From Patescibacteria group bacterium (lineage in GTDB: Bacteria; Patescibacteriota; Patescibacteriia; 2-12-FULL-60-25): DNA of 64,000 nucleotides. The notes beneath the pieces were generated by a model, which searched no databases, had not been told where the DNA came from, and saw only the letters and a list, made by a program, of their open reading frames with translations. The stretch spans positions 124,001 to 188,000 of the forward strand of contig JALNYW010000002.1 of NCBI GenBank assembly GCA_023229665.1, given 5' to 3'. Shown piece after piece: positions 16,270 through 24,785 of this stretch; positions within the stretch are counted from its first letter, which is position 1, and each line of letters begins with the position of its first letter. The position numbers and the translations under genes were made by a program.

Positions 16270-18795
16270 ATGCCCCCGCGTGATCAGCTTCCAAACCCGA
16301 CGGAATTAGCTCCCGTGCATGAAGCCACGGGCCGTCGCTTGCGCCCTTCGAACGCGAACGAAGAAGTCTTGCGCATGCGTGCCATCGCGATGCGTGAAAA
16401 AGCCGAAGCGCTACAAACAAGTCCCGAAGAGGACCCGGCCCGTCGCCAGGCGGAGATGGATTTTGAAGAGGCGAACCTGGATTTGGAGATCTTCGACATG
16501 ACGCATGACCCGACCGGCGCTTTAAAGCGTGAGGCGATCGGCGGAGACCTCGCGGAACAATTAACCGAGCGCATGGCGTCGGAGACGGAGCCGCAAGCCG
16601 TGGTTTCGCCCGAGAACATCACGCCGGTCTTTTTGGTGAACATGGGCGAGCTCGACCGCCTGAACAAAGTCAGTCCGGATTTCGGGAACGAGGCGTTGAC
16701 GCGTTTGGCGGATGTCTTGTCGCGCAAGCTCGAAACCGCCCTTGGTCCGATCGCGGGGGAGAATCCCGAGTCCTTTTATAAGATTTACCGCGCGGACAAT
16801 AACAGTTTCATGGTGCGCTTCGTGCGCGAAGTGCCGAAAGAAGTCGCCGAAGCGTTGCGCGAGCATCTTTCCATGCCGGCCGGAGCACGTTGGGAAGAGC
16901 CGGTTGCCGACGGAGAAAAAGAAACGGATTTATTTGAAGGGAAAGTCGAGGCGCCGCCGGTCATCGCGGACTACGTTTCGGTCGAAGAAGTGTTGTCCGG
17001 TTTGCCGCCTTCGCTGCGCACCTCGGGGAAAGCCGAGACCTATGCTGTCGGCGCTTTGAAAGACGTGCTCTTTAGTTTGCAGGACGCGCGCAAAATCGTG
17101 AGCCGCGTGGACCGCATGCGCGAAGCCATGGCCAAAGACCCGGTCAAAGCCCAGGATTTGTATGACAAGTTTTTGAAGAAATCCATCGCTGGAACGTTTT
17201 CTCTGGAAGTCGGGCCGGAGGCCATCCAAGTCCCGGTCGAAACCTATGAACAGTTTACGGACTACGTAAAAACGCTTGATGCCGATCCGGCGCATGCCCA
17301 AGGTACGCTTTGGGAAACGGCCTTTGGGAAAGTGTTGGCGGATTTGCGCGTGCGTTATGAAAAAGACGGCAAATACGCCAAACAGCTTCAGGGCTTCGTG
17401 GCCGACAAGGTGAAGGCAGAGCACGGATTAAGCGTGTATGAGCGACGCTCCTCGGCTCCGCCGGGCGCTGAGTTGCCGGCCGACAAGCCGGTGACGGAAT
17501 TCGTCGCACCGAAGCGCGAAGACGCGACCGAGGGGTTGCGCATCATTACGGCCCTTGAAGCGGAGGCGCAGCAGCCGCGGGAGAATCCGCAGGAGCAGCG
17601 CATCGCGGAAAAAAAGTTGGCCCGCGAACGCGCCATGCGCGATTACGCCACCGGCCTCGAATTGCGTGGACAGATGTTTAAAAAACTTGAAGGCGCCATG
17701 GAGGACCCATCCAAGCGTATCGCTTCGGTGTCCATGGACATGGGATTCCTTAAATATTTTGATCAAGTCGGCGGGCGTGAAACGGGCGACCTCGCGATTT
17801 TGAAGGTCGCGGAAGTGTTCCAAAAAGTGAAAGACGCTTTCAGCAAGGAGGGGATCGACGTCAGCGTGCACCGCTTGGGCGGCGACGAATTCGGTATGAG
17901 CGTGATCGGCGAGTCCGCGATTTCACCGGAGGATTTCCGGACCAAGCTTCGGGAGCTGCAAGCTGCGCTCTATCGTGAAATCGAACGCGCCGGACGCATC
18001 CCACCCTCGACCGGAGCCAAGCCGGGCTACTTCGCGAGCAAACTGAATATCGGCATCGGCGTACATGTCTATGAAGATGGGAAAGCCGCCGAAGCGGAAG
18101 ACGCGCTCTATGGCCTGACGGAAAAGGCGCCTGAAGGGCTCGTGGAGGGGTTGCCGGGGTATGACGCGTGGAAACGCAACCAGCGAGCCGACCACATGGT
18201 GAAGGTGGCGGATAAGGTGATGGAGTTCCAGAAAGCTTCCAACCGTTTGATGCTTTTGGTGGAAAAAATGAAGGGCATCCAGGATTTGAAAGCGAAAAAT
18301 GGGGCTGCGGAAGATATTCGTCGCGAAGAAGAACATCTCAAACAGTTGCTCGCGTTTTCCGACAAGGCCATCTTCGGACAAAAAGGCCGTGAGCGCCTAG
18401 GAGTCGTGGCCGCTGCGGAAAAAACGGAAGAAGGCGAAGAAGAAACGAGCGGCGTCCATCAGAAATCCTGGATGGAACAGCTCGCGGCCGGCGCGACGCC
18501 CGAAGAATTGGACGGCCAGATCAATGAATTCGTTTGGGACATGATGGACAAGGCCTTCCAGCAGGAAGTGAAGGAGCATGAAGCGCTTGAAAACCACGTG
18601 GGCTATGCGGTACGCATCGAATACCTGAGCGGACGCATCCGCGAACTCGAAGCCCGTCTCAAAGAAGGGGGCGATACCTCGGAAAAACTGAAAGAAAAGT
18701 ACGCCCACGAACAGCAAAAGCTTCAGCAAAAGCTCAAAGCCGCCGAAGAAGACCTGGAAGGCGTTCGTGCCGCGCGCGCGGCTATTTCCGGCTAG
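16270..18795 (+). CDS. tandem GGDEF-domain protein with long coiled coils
   Basis: An 841-residue predicted cytosolic protein. The first GGDEF-like domain (about 95-215) is degenerate: DNNSF (176-180) stands where GGDEF should be. The second, about 470-620, has the fold cues MDMGFLKYFDQVGGRETGD and an intact GGDEF at 537-541, so it could bind GTP and make c-di-GMP. The inhibitory RxxD site is absent (EGID at that place). A helical region and a Glu/Lys-rich coiled-coil tail (about 650-841) follow. No TM or sensor domain is recognisable. It is divergent from purL across 98 bp. A cyclase is plausible; a purely GTP-binding scaffold is an alternative. Confidence 0.75.
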   Translation: MPPRDQLPNPTELAPVHEATGRRLRPSNANEEVLRMRAIAMREKAEALQTSPEEDPARRQAEMDFEEANLDLEIFDMTHDPTGALKREAIGGDLAEQLTERMASETEPQAVVSPENITPVFLVNMGELDRLNKVSPDFGNEALTRLADVLSRKLETALGPIAGENPESFYKIYRADNNSFMVRFVREVPKEVAEALREHLSMPAGARWEEPVADGEKETDLFEGKVEAPPVIADYVSVEEVLSGLPPSLRTSGKAETYAVGALKDVLFSLQDARKIVSRVDRMREAMAKDPVKAQDLYDKFLKKSIAGTFSLEVGPEAIQVPVETYEQFTDYVKTLDADPAHAQGTLWETAFGKVLADLRVRYEKDGKYAKQLQGFVADKVKAEHGLSVYERRSSAPPGAELPADKPVTEFVAPKREDATEGLRIITALEAEAQQPRENPQEQRIAEKKLARERAMRDYATGLELRGQMFKKLEGAMEDPSKRIASVSMDMGFLKYFDQVGGRETGDLAILKVAEVFQKVKDAFSKEGIDVSVHRLGGDEFGMSVIGESAISPEDFRTKLRELQAALYREIERAGRIPPSTGAKPGYFASKLNIGIGVHVYEDGKAAEAEDALYGLTEKAPEGLVEGLPGYDAWKRNQRADHMVKVADKVMEFQKASNRLMLLVEKMKGIQDLKAKNGAAEDIRREEEHLKQLLAFSDKAIFGQKGRERLGVVAAAEKTEEGEEETSGVHQKSWMEQLAAGATPEELDGQINEFVWDMMDKAFQQEVKEHEALENHVGYAVRIEYLSGRIRELEARLKEGGDTSEKLKEKYAHEQQKLQQKLKAAEEDLEGVRAARAAISG

Positions 18796-18837
18796 GAATC
18801 GGGGAGGGGATGTGTTACTATCCACTCATCCGTCCTT

Positions 18838-20127
18838 ATGAATCCGGTCCGATCCCGCCGTCCCGGCGCCGTGCATATCAGCGCCCCCTCGTTCCCCGTC
18901 GGCGTACGCCCTTCGGTCTATCGCCGTATCGCCTATACGTTCATCGGCCTCACGGTCATCGTGATTCTGGGTGTGCTTTGGCTGACATCGGTCCGCGCGG
19001 AAGTCGTGGTCAAGTTGAAGCGTGATGCGGTGCGCCTCGACGGCGTCGTGGAAGTGGCGAAGGAGCCTCGCGACGGCCAGATTCCCGGCCGCGTCGTCCA
19101 GGACGCCTACACCAAGACGCGTGAATTTCAGGTTGCGAAGGATGCTCCCGCGCCCGCTCCGACCCCGACTCCAGCGCCTGCCCCAACATCTGAACCGGAA
19201 GAATCCAATGATGTGACGGCGCGCGGCACGGTTAAAATCATCAACAACTACTCCAAGGCGCAGACATTGGTAAAAACCACGCGTTTGCTCACGCCGGACG
19301 GCAAGCTCTATCGCATTGATGCGACGGTGAATGTCCCGGCCAAGAGCGAGCTCACCGTTCCCGCCTATTCGGACAAGCCGGGCCGCGAATATGTGCTGAC
19401 CAGTCCGACTAAATTCACGATCCCCGGTCTTTTCGTTGATTTGCAGCAATTTATTTTTGCGGAAACTGTCGGCGCTTTCACGGCCGTCCCGCGCGGGAGC
19501 ACGCCTTCCACGGCTCCGGCCGCCAGTACCCCGCGCCCGGTCGCGACCTCACCCAATGCCCGCCCGGTTTCGTATGAAGATTTGGAGAACGCCAAAAAAT
19601 CGCTGACGGATGAAATTCTCAATGAGGCGATGAAGGCTTTGGCCGACCAAGTGGAGAATAAAGAGAGTATGGAAGTCGTGTATGTCGTGAAGGTGGCGGA
19701 TGAAAGCAAGAATGCGAATGTCGGACAGGTCACGGATTCGTTCTTGTACTCCATCAAATTGGATGTGACGGCCGTGTATTATTCAAAGGAGGATATGCAG
19801 GCTCTGGTGCGCTCACGTTTGCGTGAGCGCGTGCCGGCCGGCCGCGAATTCCTGCCGTTTACCGGCGGCGCCGTGACCTATGCGCTGGAGTCAGCCAATC
19901 CCCAAACCGAAGTCGCGGCCATGCGCGTCACCGCCGACGCCGATTACCGCCTGAGCCCCACGAGCCCGCTCCTCCAGAAGTCCGTGATCGCGGGAAAATC
20001 CATCGAAGAAGCGAAGGGGTTGCTCATGTCCATCGAAGGCGTGGAAAGCGTGGAAGTCACCGTCCGCCCGTCCTGGCTCGGATCGCTCCCGGCCCTCAAG
20101 GACCGCATCAAGCTGGACATTCAGTAA
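18838..20127 (+). CDS. membrane-anchored baseplate-J-like family protein
   Basis: A 429-residue protein with a basic N-terminus, one TM segment at about 31-52 (IAYTFIGLTVIVILGVLWL) and a Pro/Ala linker (APAPTPTPAPAP). The ectodomain contains GTVKIINNYSKAQTLVKTTR and SDGK-like LLTPDGKLYRI, the pattern that leads annotation pipelines to call CPR proteins baseplate J/gp47-like. The C-terminus has AGKSIEEAKGLLMSIEGVES. The fold resembles phage baseplate J domains, but anchoring and context suggest a cell-surface protein and not a phage part; no phage genes are nearby. It is followed by the thrS regulatory leader. Confidence 0.68.
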   Translation: MNPVRSRRPGAVHISAPSFPVGVRPSVYRRIAYTFIGLTVIVILGVLWLTSVRAEVVVKLKRDAVRLDGVVEVAKEPRDGQIPGRVVQDAYTKTREFQVAKDAPAPAPTPTPAPAPTSEPEESNDVTARGTVKIINNYSKAQTLVKTTRLLTPDGKLYRIDATVNVPAKSELTVPAYSDKPGREYVLTSPTKFTIPGLFVDLQQFIFAETVGAFTAVPRGSTPSTAPAASTPRPVATSPNARPVSYEDLENAKKSLTDEILNEAMKALADQVENKESMEVVYVVKVADESKNANVGQVTDSFLYSIKLDVTAVYYSKEDMQALVRSRLRERVPAGREFLPFTGGAVTYALESANPQTEVAAMRVTADADYRLSPTSPLLQKSVIAGKSIEEAKGLLMSIEGVESVEVTVRPSWLGSLPALKDRIKLDIQ

Positions 20128-20145
20128 GCGTTTTGTCATCCTAAG

Positions 20146-20280
20146 CTCATCTCCGGCCTCACCACCCGGCGCCGACAATTGCAGAAAATGAGTGTCCCGA
20201 CCGCGTACGGCGTCGGGGAACTCGGGTGGAACCCTCCGACCGTCGGAGCCCGAGCGAAACACACGTTGTTTCGCTTTTTG
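20146..20280 (+). promoter_or_regulatory. compact T-box-like riboswitch upstream of thrS
   Basis: In order: a short Stem I (CTCAT/ATGAG, 20146-20150 with 20188-20192) with an inner hairpin whose 9-nt loop (20157-20165) shows ACCA; a Stem III-like hairpin at 20196-20215; an antiterminator with helix CTCGGG/CCCGAG, the T-box bulge TGGAACC (20227-20233) and a second helix CTCCGA/TCGGAG; and a terminator hairpin at 20253-20275 with T5. TGGA pairs with the TCCA end of both tRNA-Thr genes in this window, and ACCA pairs with TGGT of the GGT anticodon loop. The GGGTGGNACC core is the canonical T-box sequence. Stem I is far shorter than usual. Confidence 0.78.
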
Positions 20281-20285
20281 TTTAT

Positions 20286-22097
20286 ATGGATAACCCCTTT
20301 GCTATGCCCCAACCCATTGAAACCCGCCGCCATAGCGCGGCCCACGTTATGGCCGCCGCCGTAAAGCGCCTTTTTCCCGAGGCGAAGCTTGGCGTAGGTC
20401 CGGTCATTGAAAACGGCTTCTATTACGACATCGATATCAGCCGTCCGGTGACGAACGACGACGTGAAAGCCATCACGAAAGAGATGCGCAAGATTTTGAA
20501 AGAGAATCCGGCCTTTACGCGCATGGATATTTCTTTGGACGAAGCGATCAAGCTGTTCCAGGACCTGGGCCAAACCTACAAAGTCGAGCTTTTGAACGAT
20601 CTGAAAACCAAAGGCACGACCAAGGTCAGCGCTGAAGAAGCGCAAGACGTGGACCCGCAAAATGTCGGCATGGTTTCGATCTATCGCACCGGCGAATTCA
20701 CGGATTTGTGCCGCGGCCCGCACGTCACCGAGGCGAAGGAAATTGGCGACGGCTGGAAGCTCACCAAGATCGCCGGCGTCTATTGGCGCGGCAAAGATAC
20801 GAACCCGCAAATGCAGCGCATTTATGGTTTGTGCTTTGATACGGCCGCCGAATTGGAAGCGTATGAAGTGATGATGGCCGAGGCCGAGAAACGCGACCAC
20901 CGAAAGCTCGGGAAAGAACTCGGTCTCTTCGTTTTTTCGGAGTTGGTCGGTCCCGGCTTGCCGCTGTGGACCCCGCGCGGCACCACGGTCCGTGAGCTTC
21001 TGAACGATTTCGTCTGGCAATTGCGCAAGCCCTATGGCTATGAGCGCGTCACCATCCCGCACATCACGAAAAAGGATTTGTATGAAACGTCCGGGCACTG
21101 GGCGAAGTATGCCGAGGACTTGTTCAAGATCAAGACGCGCGAAGACCACTTGTACGCGATGAAGCCGATGAACTGCCCGCACCACACGCAGATCTACGCG
21201 AGCGAGCAGCGTTCCTACCGTCAGCTCCCGATCCGCTACGCGGAAACCACCATGGTGTACCGCGACGAGCAGTCCGGCGAATTGTCCGGTTTGTCGCGCG
21301 TGCTTTCCATCACGCAGGATGATGCCCACGTCTTTTGCCGCGTCTCGCAGGTGCGTGATGAGGCCGAAAAAGTCTGGGACATCATCCAGCGTTTCTACAA
21401 TGCGTTCGGGTTTACGCTCACGCCCCGTTTCTCGCGTCGCGACATGGCGAAACCGGAAAAATACCAGGGGAGCGCGGAGGACTGGGACAAAGCCGAAGCT
21501 TCGTTAAAGGGCATGCTGGAAGAGAAGAAAATCAATTGGGTTGATGGTCCGGGCGAGGCCGCCTTTTACGGCCCGAAGATCGACTTCATGGCCAAGGATT
21601 CCATCGGGCGCACCTGGCAGGTCGCGACCATTCAGCTCGATTTTACCCAACCGAAGAATCTCGACGTGTTCTGCATCAATGAAGCTGGGGAGCGTGAGCA
21701 GGTCGTGATGATCCACTGCGCCATCATGGGTTCCATCGAGCGCTTCATGAGCGTGCTCATCGAACACTATGCGGGCGCATTCCCACTGTGGCTGTCTCCC
21801 GTCCAGGTCATGATTCTGCCGGTTGCCGATCGCCACAATGACTTCGCCTTCGCTTTGGCAAAAGAGCTGAAAGAGCGCGGCCTGCGCGTTGAAGTGGACG
21901 ATTCGACCGAATCCGTCGGTAAGAAAATCCGCAATGCGGAAAAAGGCAAAGCGCCGCGCATGCTCGTCGTCGGCGACAAGGAAATGGAAGGCGGTCCGCT
22001 CACCGTGCGCGTGCGCGGCGAGGCGGATCAAAAGAGCCTCCCGAAGGAGGCCTTCATTGCCGAGTGTTTAAAGATGGTGGAAGAGAAAGCAACCTAA
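20286..22097 (+). CDS. thrS: threonyl-tRNA synthetase without TGS domain
   Basis: A 603-residue class II aminoacyl-tRNA synthetase that charges tRNA-Thr. It begins directly with the N2 editing-type domain (RRHSAAHVMAAAVKRLFP), so the usual 60-residue TGS domain is missing, as in many CPR ThrRS. Class II core motifs are present: MNCPHH and later SITQDDAHVFC with zinc-ligand Cys/His, and MGSIERFMSVLIEHYAG for motif 3. The C-terminal anticodon-binding domain starts near PVQVMILPVADRH. ATG 20286 lies only 6 nt after the terminator T-run; ATG 20304 is an alternative. Expression should be controlled by the T-box element. The gene overlaps the convergent membrane gene by 4 nt. Confidence 0.96.
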   Translation: MDNPFAMPQPIETRRHSAAHVMAAAVKRLFPEAKLGVGPVIENGFYYDIDISRPVTNDDVKAITKEMRKILKENPAFTRMDISLDEAIKLFQDLGQTYKVELLNDLKTKGTTKVSAEEAQDVDPQNVGMVSIYRTGEFTDLCRGPHVTEAKEIGDGWKLTKIAGVYWRGKDTNPQMQRIYGLCFDTAAELEAYEVMMAEAEKRDHRKLGKELGLFVFSELVGPGLPLWTPRGTTVRELLNDFVWQLRKPYGYERVTIPHITKKDLYETSGHWAKYAEDLFKIKTREDHLYAMKPMNCPHHTQIYASEQRSYRQLPIRYAETTMVYRDEQSGELSGLSRVLSITQDDAHVFCRVSQVRDEAEKVWDIIQRFYNAFGFTLTPRFSRRDMAKPEKYQGSAEDWDKAEASLKGMLEEKKINWVDGPGEAAFYGPKIDFMAKDSIGRTWQVATIQLDFTQPKNLDVFCINEAGEREQVVMIHCAIMGSIERFMSVLIEHYAGAFPLWLSPVQVMILPVADRHNDFAFALAKELKERGLRVEVDDSTESVGKKIRNAEKGKAPRMLVVGDKEMEGGPLTVRVRGEADQKSLPKEAFIAECLKMVEEKAT

Positions 22098-22858
22098 GCC
22101 CATCGACTCACCAGCAAAATCGCGATAAAAAACACGGTCGCTCCGGCGCTCTCGATCATGGCGAGACGCCGGGGCGGTTTTGGTTCATACGAGTAACGGC
22201 GGGCGCGCAAAGGCCAGGCGAAAGCGAGGGCGGCGAGGCTTCCGGTTACTTCAAGGCCGACCGGCAACACCACGGCCAGGAAGCCGACATGCAATCCAAG
22301 CACGGCGCCAAAAATGATCCAACGGATTGAAGCGGCACGCCCCACGGTTGGGTGTTCGGTGATGCGCGCGACCGCCGCGCCAAGCGCGGTGAAGCAGAGC
22401 ACGGTTGCCCAATCCGGCCAGCGGATGAAAATTTGCATGCCGACCAAACCCACGGCGATGCAGTACGCCGACAAGGGCACGAGGGCGAGATTTAAACGGG
22501 ACAATCCGTTCACCGGATAGCGCGACGGTTGATGCGCAAGGAGATATAAAAGTTCGAGCGAGTAAAGCGGAACGACGGTCATCAAAATAGTGAGGAGAAG
22601 GCGCTCTTCGATGCGTTCGGCCATCAGGCTCGCAAGCACCAACGAGGCGAATGCAAAGCCGGGCATCAGCATTTTTGCCGCCAGGTCCTTGGGACCCAAT
22701 TTTTTCCAACCGAGTACCACGCTCGCGGCGACATAAGCGCCGAGTACGGCCATGAGAACCCACGGATAATCCGTCGGATGCGTCCACGTCCACTGCGAAG
22801 CCAGCAAAGCCGCGACTCCGACGAGCCAGGGCGAGAAGCGGGTGAGCAGGAAGCGCAT
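22094..22858 (-). CDS. polytopic membrane protein of unknown function
   Basis: A 254-residue hydrophobic protein with about seven or eight predicted TM segments, for example LVGVAALLASQWTW, YPWVLMAVLGAYVAASVVL, LVPLSAYCIAVGLVGM and a final ATVFFIAILLVSRWA. There is a basic loop RARRYSYEPKPPRRLAM near the C-terminus. I recognise no transporter signature. It starts 5 nt after the end of the AI-2E family gene on the same strand, so the two form an operon. The tail overlaps thrS by 4 nt. Confidence 0.68.
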   Translation of the reverse strand: MRFLLTRFSPWLVGVAALLASQWTWTHPTDYPWVLMAVLGAYVAASVVLGWKKLGPKDLAAKMLMPGFAFASLVLASLMAERIEERLLLTILMTVVPLYSLELLYLLAHQPSRYPVNGLSRLNLALVPLSAYCIAVGLVGMQIFIRWPDWATVLCFTALGAAVARITEHPTVGRAASIRWIIFGAVLGLHVGFLAVVLPVGLEVTGSLAALAFAWPLRARRYSYEPKPPRRLAMIESAGATVFFIAILLVSRWA

Positions 22859-22862
22859 GAGG

Positions 22863-23897
22863 TTATGTCGTGGAACTTACCGACCTGAACTTACCATATT
22901 CGCTGAGCGCCACCGAGACCGCGGTCGCGACCGGAATCGAGAAAATGGCCCCGGCGACGCCAAAGAGTTTGGCGCCAATCAAGAATGCGGCGATGGAAAC
23001 GACCGGATGGAGGCCGACGGCGCGCTGCATGACTTTTGGCGTGATGACGTGGCTTTGGATTTGTTGGAAAATCAGCACGAAGATCAAAACGATCAGCGCT
23101 TTCCATGGTGACACCGTGAGCGCGACGAACACCGCGGCCGCGCCGGCCGTTACCGGACCAAGATAGGGGACGAATTCGCTCACCGCCGCGACCAGGGCGA
23201 GGAGGAGCGCATACGGGACACCGAGAACGGAATAGATAAGGAAGGACGTGACGCCGACCGACGCGGAAAGCGTGAGTTGCCCGCGCGCCCAGGCGCCCAA
23301 TTTTTCCACGACCGCCCAGGCGACGTGGGAAACGAAGTCACGATAGCGGGCCGGCACGATTTGATGGAAGGCGTTTTTGATGGCCTTGTCTTCGATGACC
23401 AAATAGAAAGAGAGAACGAGAACAACGACCACCGCGCCGACCGTGCCGAGGACGTCGTTCAACGAGGTCACAAGGTTGATCGCGGTTTCTTGCAAACGCT
23501 CGGCGACCGTCGCGAGCGTCGGCGTGGTCCCGCTGCCGAGGCCAACGCGCTCCGTGAGATCGCGCAATTCATTCGCGCCGTCGCGCAGCCAGCCGAAGGC
23601 CCCGCCAAAATTGCTCGAAGCAAGACGCGCTTGGTCAATCAGGGCCGGAATCAAGAAGCTGATGATGACCGCGATGAGGGCGAACAGGGCAAGATAGATC
23701 AGTCCGACGGCGAGCGCCTTAGGAACTTTGTGCCGCGCGGCCCATTCGGCAAACGGATAGAGGATGCCCGCCAAAAACGCCGCGGAAAACAGGAGGAGTA
23801 AAATATCCTTGATCAACCAGGCGATAAAGATGCCGACCACGATGACAACGGTTTTGACGATGGTCTCCGTGGAGATCGAAATGATGCGGGGTTCCAT
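22863..23897 (-). CDS. AI-2E transporter family (TqsA/YdbI-like) membrane protein
   Basis: A 344-residue protein with the AI-2E family layout. Paired N-terminal TM segments (VKTVVIVVGIFIAWLIKDILL...), a central soluble helix with LRDLTERVGLG, and C-terminal TM segments with GVPYALLLALVAAVSEFVPYLGP are followed by VTPKVM. The P-x-x-G/ EFVPYLGP stretch is the family hallmark. Members are permeases of varied substrate, including AI-2 export and Na+/H+ exchange; the name does not establish quorum sensing. It is divergent from smpB with only 31 bp between, and both promoters must lie in that gap. Confidence 0.88.
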   Translation of the reverse strand: MEPRIISISTETIVKTVVIVVGIFIAWLIKDILLLLFSAAFLAGILYPFAEWAARHKVPKALAVGLIYLALFALIAVIISFLIPALIDQARLASSNFGGAFGWLRDGANELRDLTERVGLGSGTTPTLATVAERLQETAINLVTSLNDVLGTVGAVVVVLVLSFYLVIEDKAIKNAFHQIVPARYRDFVSHVAWAVVEKLGAWARGQLTLSASVGVTSFLIYSVLGVPYALLLALVAAVSEFVPYLGPVTAGAAAVFVALTVSPWKALIVLIFVLIFQQIQSHVITPKVMQRAVGLHPVVSIAAFLIGAKLFGVAGAIFSIPVATAVSVALSEYGKFRSVSSTT

Positions 23898-23906
23898 GTC
23901 TGCACG

Positions 23907-23923
23907 GTAATATGGTTGAATAC
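23907..23923. promoter_or_regulatory. divergent -10 boxes between AI-2E gene and smpB
   Basis: Minus-strand TATTAC (23907-23912) is 9 nt before the AI-2E gene ATG. Plus-strand GAATAC (23918-23923) is 5 nt before the smpB GTG. The 31-bp gap leaves no room for 5' leaders. Confidence 0.4.
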
Positions 23924-23928
23924 CACCC

Positions 23929-24369
23929 GTGAAGCCCTATGCCGAAAACCGCAAAGCGCGGTTCGAATACGAAATCCTCGAGACCTACGAGGGCGGCTTA
24001 GTGTTGTCCGGGGCCGAGGTAAAGGCCATCCGGGAGGGGGGAGCTAAGCTCGAAGGCTCCCATATAAAGGTGTTTGGGGGTCGTTTGGCCCTGATTGGGG
24101 CTCATATTCGCGCATATTCGAAGATCGCGACCCGGGAGGGTTATGATCCGGACCGTACCCGGACCATCCTGGTCTCCAAGAAAGAATTGCGTCTGTTAAC
24201 AGATAAAACGCTGCAAAAAGGCTTGACACTTGTGCCCTTATCGTTCTATCCTGTCGCCCGACGCATCAAAGTGTCTTTTGCGCTCTGCCGTGGGAAAAAA
24301 GCCCATGACAAGAGGGCATCGCTGAAGAAGCGGGACGTTGAGCGGTCCATTCGTCGGTTCGACGAATAA
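23929..24369 (+). CDS. smpB: SsrA-binding protein
   Basis: A 146-residue SmpB, which delivers tmRNA to stalled ribosomes. The family blocks are RKARFEYEILETYEGGLVLS, GAEVKAIREGG, GRLALIGAHI, and the basic C-terminal tail KKAHDKRASLKKRDVERSIR. Start is GTG at 23929; no upstream ATG is possible in the 31-bp divergent gap. It is followed two bases later by the mature 5' end of tmRNA, so partner protein and RNA are directly adjacent. The 3' part of the gene probably contains the tmRNA promoter. Confidence 0.97.
   Translation: MKPYAENRKARFEYEILETYEGGLVLSGAEVKAIREGGAKLEGSHIKVFGGRLALIGAHIRAYSKIATREGYDPDRTRTILVSKKELRLLTDKTLQKGLTLVPLSFYPVARRIKVSFALCRGKKAHDKRASLKKRDVERSIRRFDE
24223..24252 (+). promoter_or_regulatory. 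promoter TTGACA-18-TATCCT inside smpB, probable ssrA promoter
   Basis: A consensus -35 (24223-24228) and TATCCT (24247-24252) lie within smpB. Transcription from here would give a precursor with about 110 nt of 5' extension before tmRNA. Confidence 0.5.
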
Positions 24370-24371
24370 TA

Positions 24372-24775
24372 GGGGATGAATCAGCATCGACGACGGTCGT
24401 TCCACAATCTGGCAAGCCGAGCGTGTCGAATCCGCTCGTAAATCATGACCGACGCATGACAACTGCCAATGTCATCTCTAAGGTTCGCAGCGCGATCGCT
24501 TCGGCGTTCAGCGTTCCGACCTTCGCCCCGTCCTTCGCCTAAGGCGAACTGACGAGCCGGTCTGCCACTCCTTGATCCGGGGAATGGACAGGCCGTCACT
24601 GACGGATCTAGACGATGCATCTGCCTTCGATGCATCGCGACGGCTTGAAGGCGTAGATGACGCGCGCTCGTCCGTTCCCTGACGCGTCGTCGAACCTCCT
24701 GAGCGGACCAAGCTTGTGAATGACGGGTTGCGGACAGCTGTTCGGACGCGGGTGCGATACCCGCCATCTCCACCA
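24372..24775 (+). ncRNA. ssrA: transfer-messenger RNA
   Basis: A 404-nt tmRNA. The 5' end GGGGATG pairs with CATCTCC at 24765-24771 to form the tRNA-like acceptor, followed by discriminator A and encoded CCA. The T arm is GCGGG-TGCGATA-CCCGC. The tag frame ends at TAA 24540-24542, which lies in the loop of hairpin TTCGCC/GGCGAA, the usual place. Read back from the stop, the tag is probably AIASAFSVPTFAPSFA from GCG 24492; the exact resume codon is uncertain. It ends in FA and not the usual LAA. It follows smpB directly and precedes infC. Confidence 0.92.
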
Positions 24776-24785
24776 TCGCATACTA

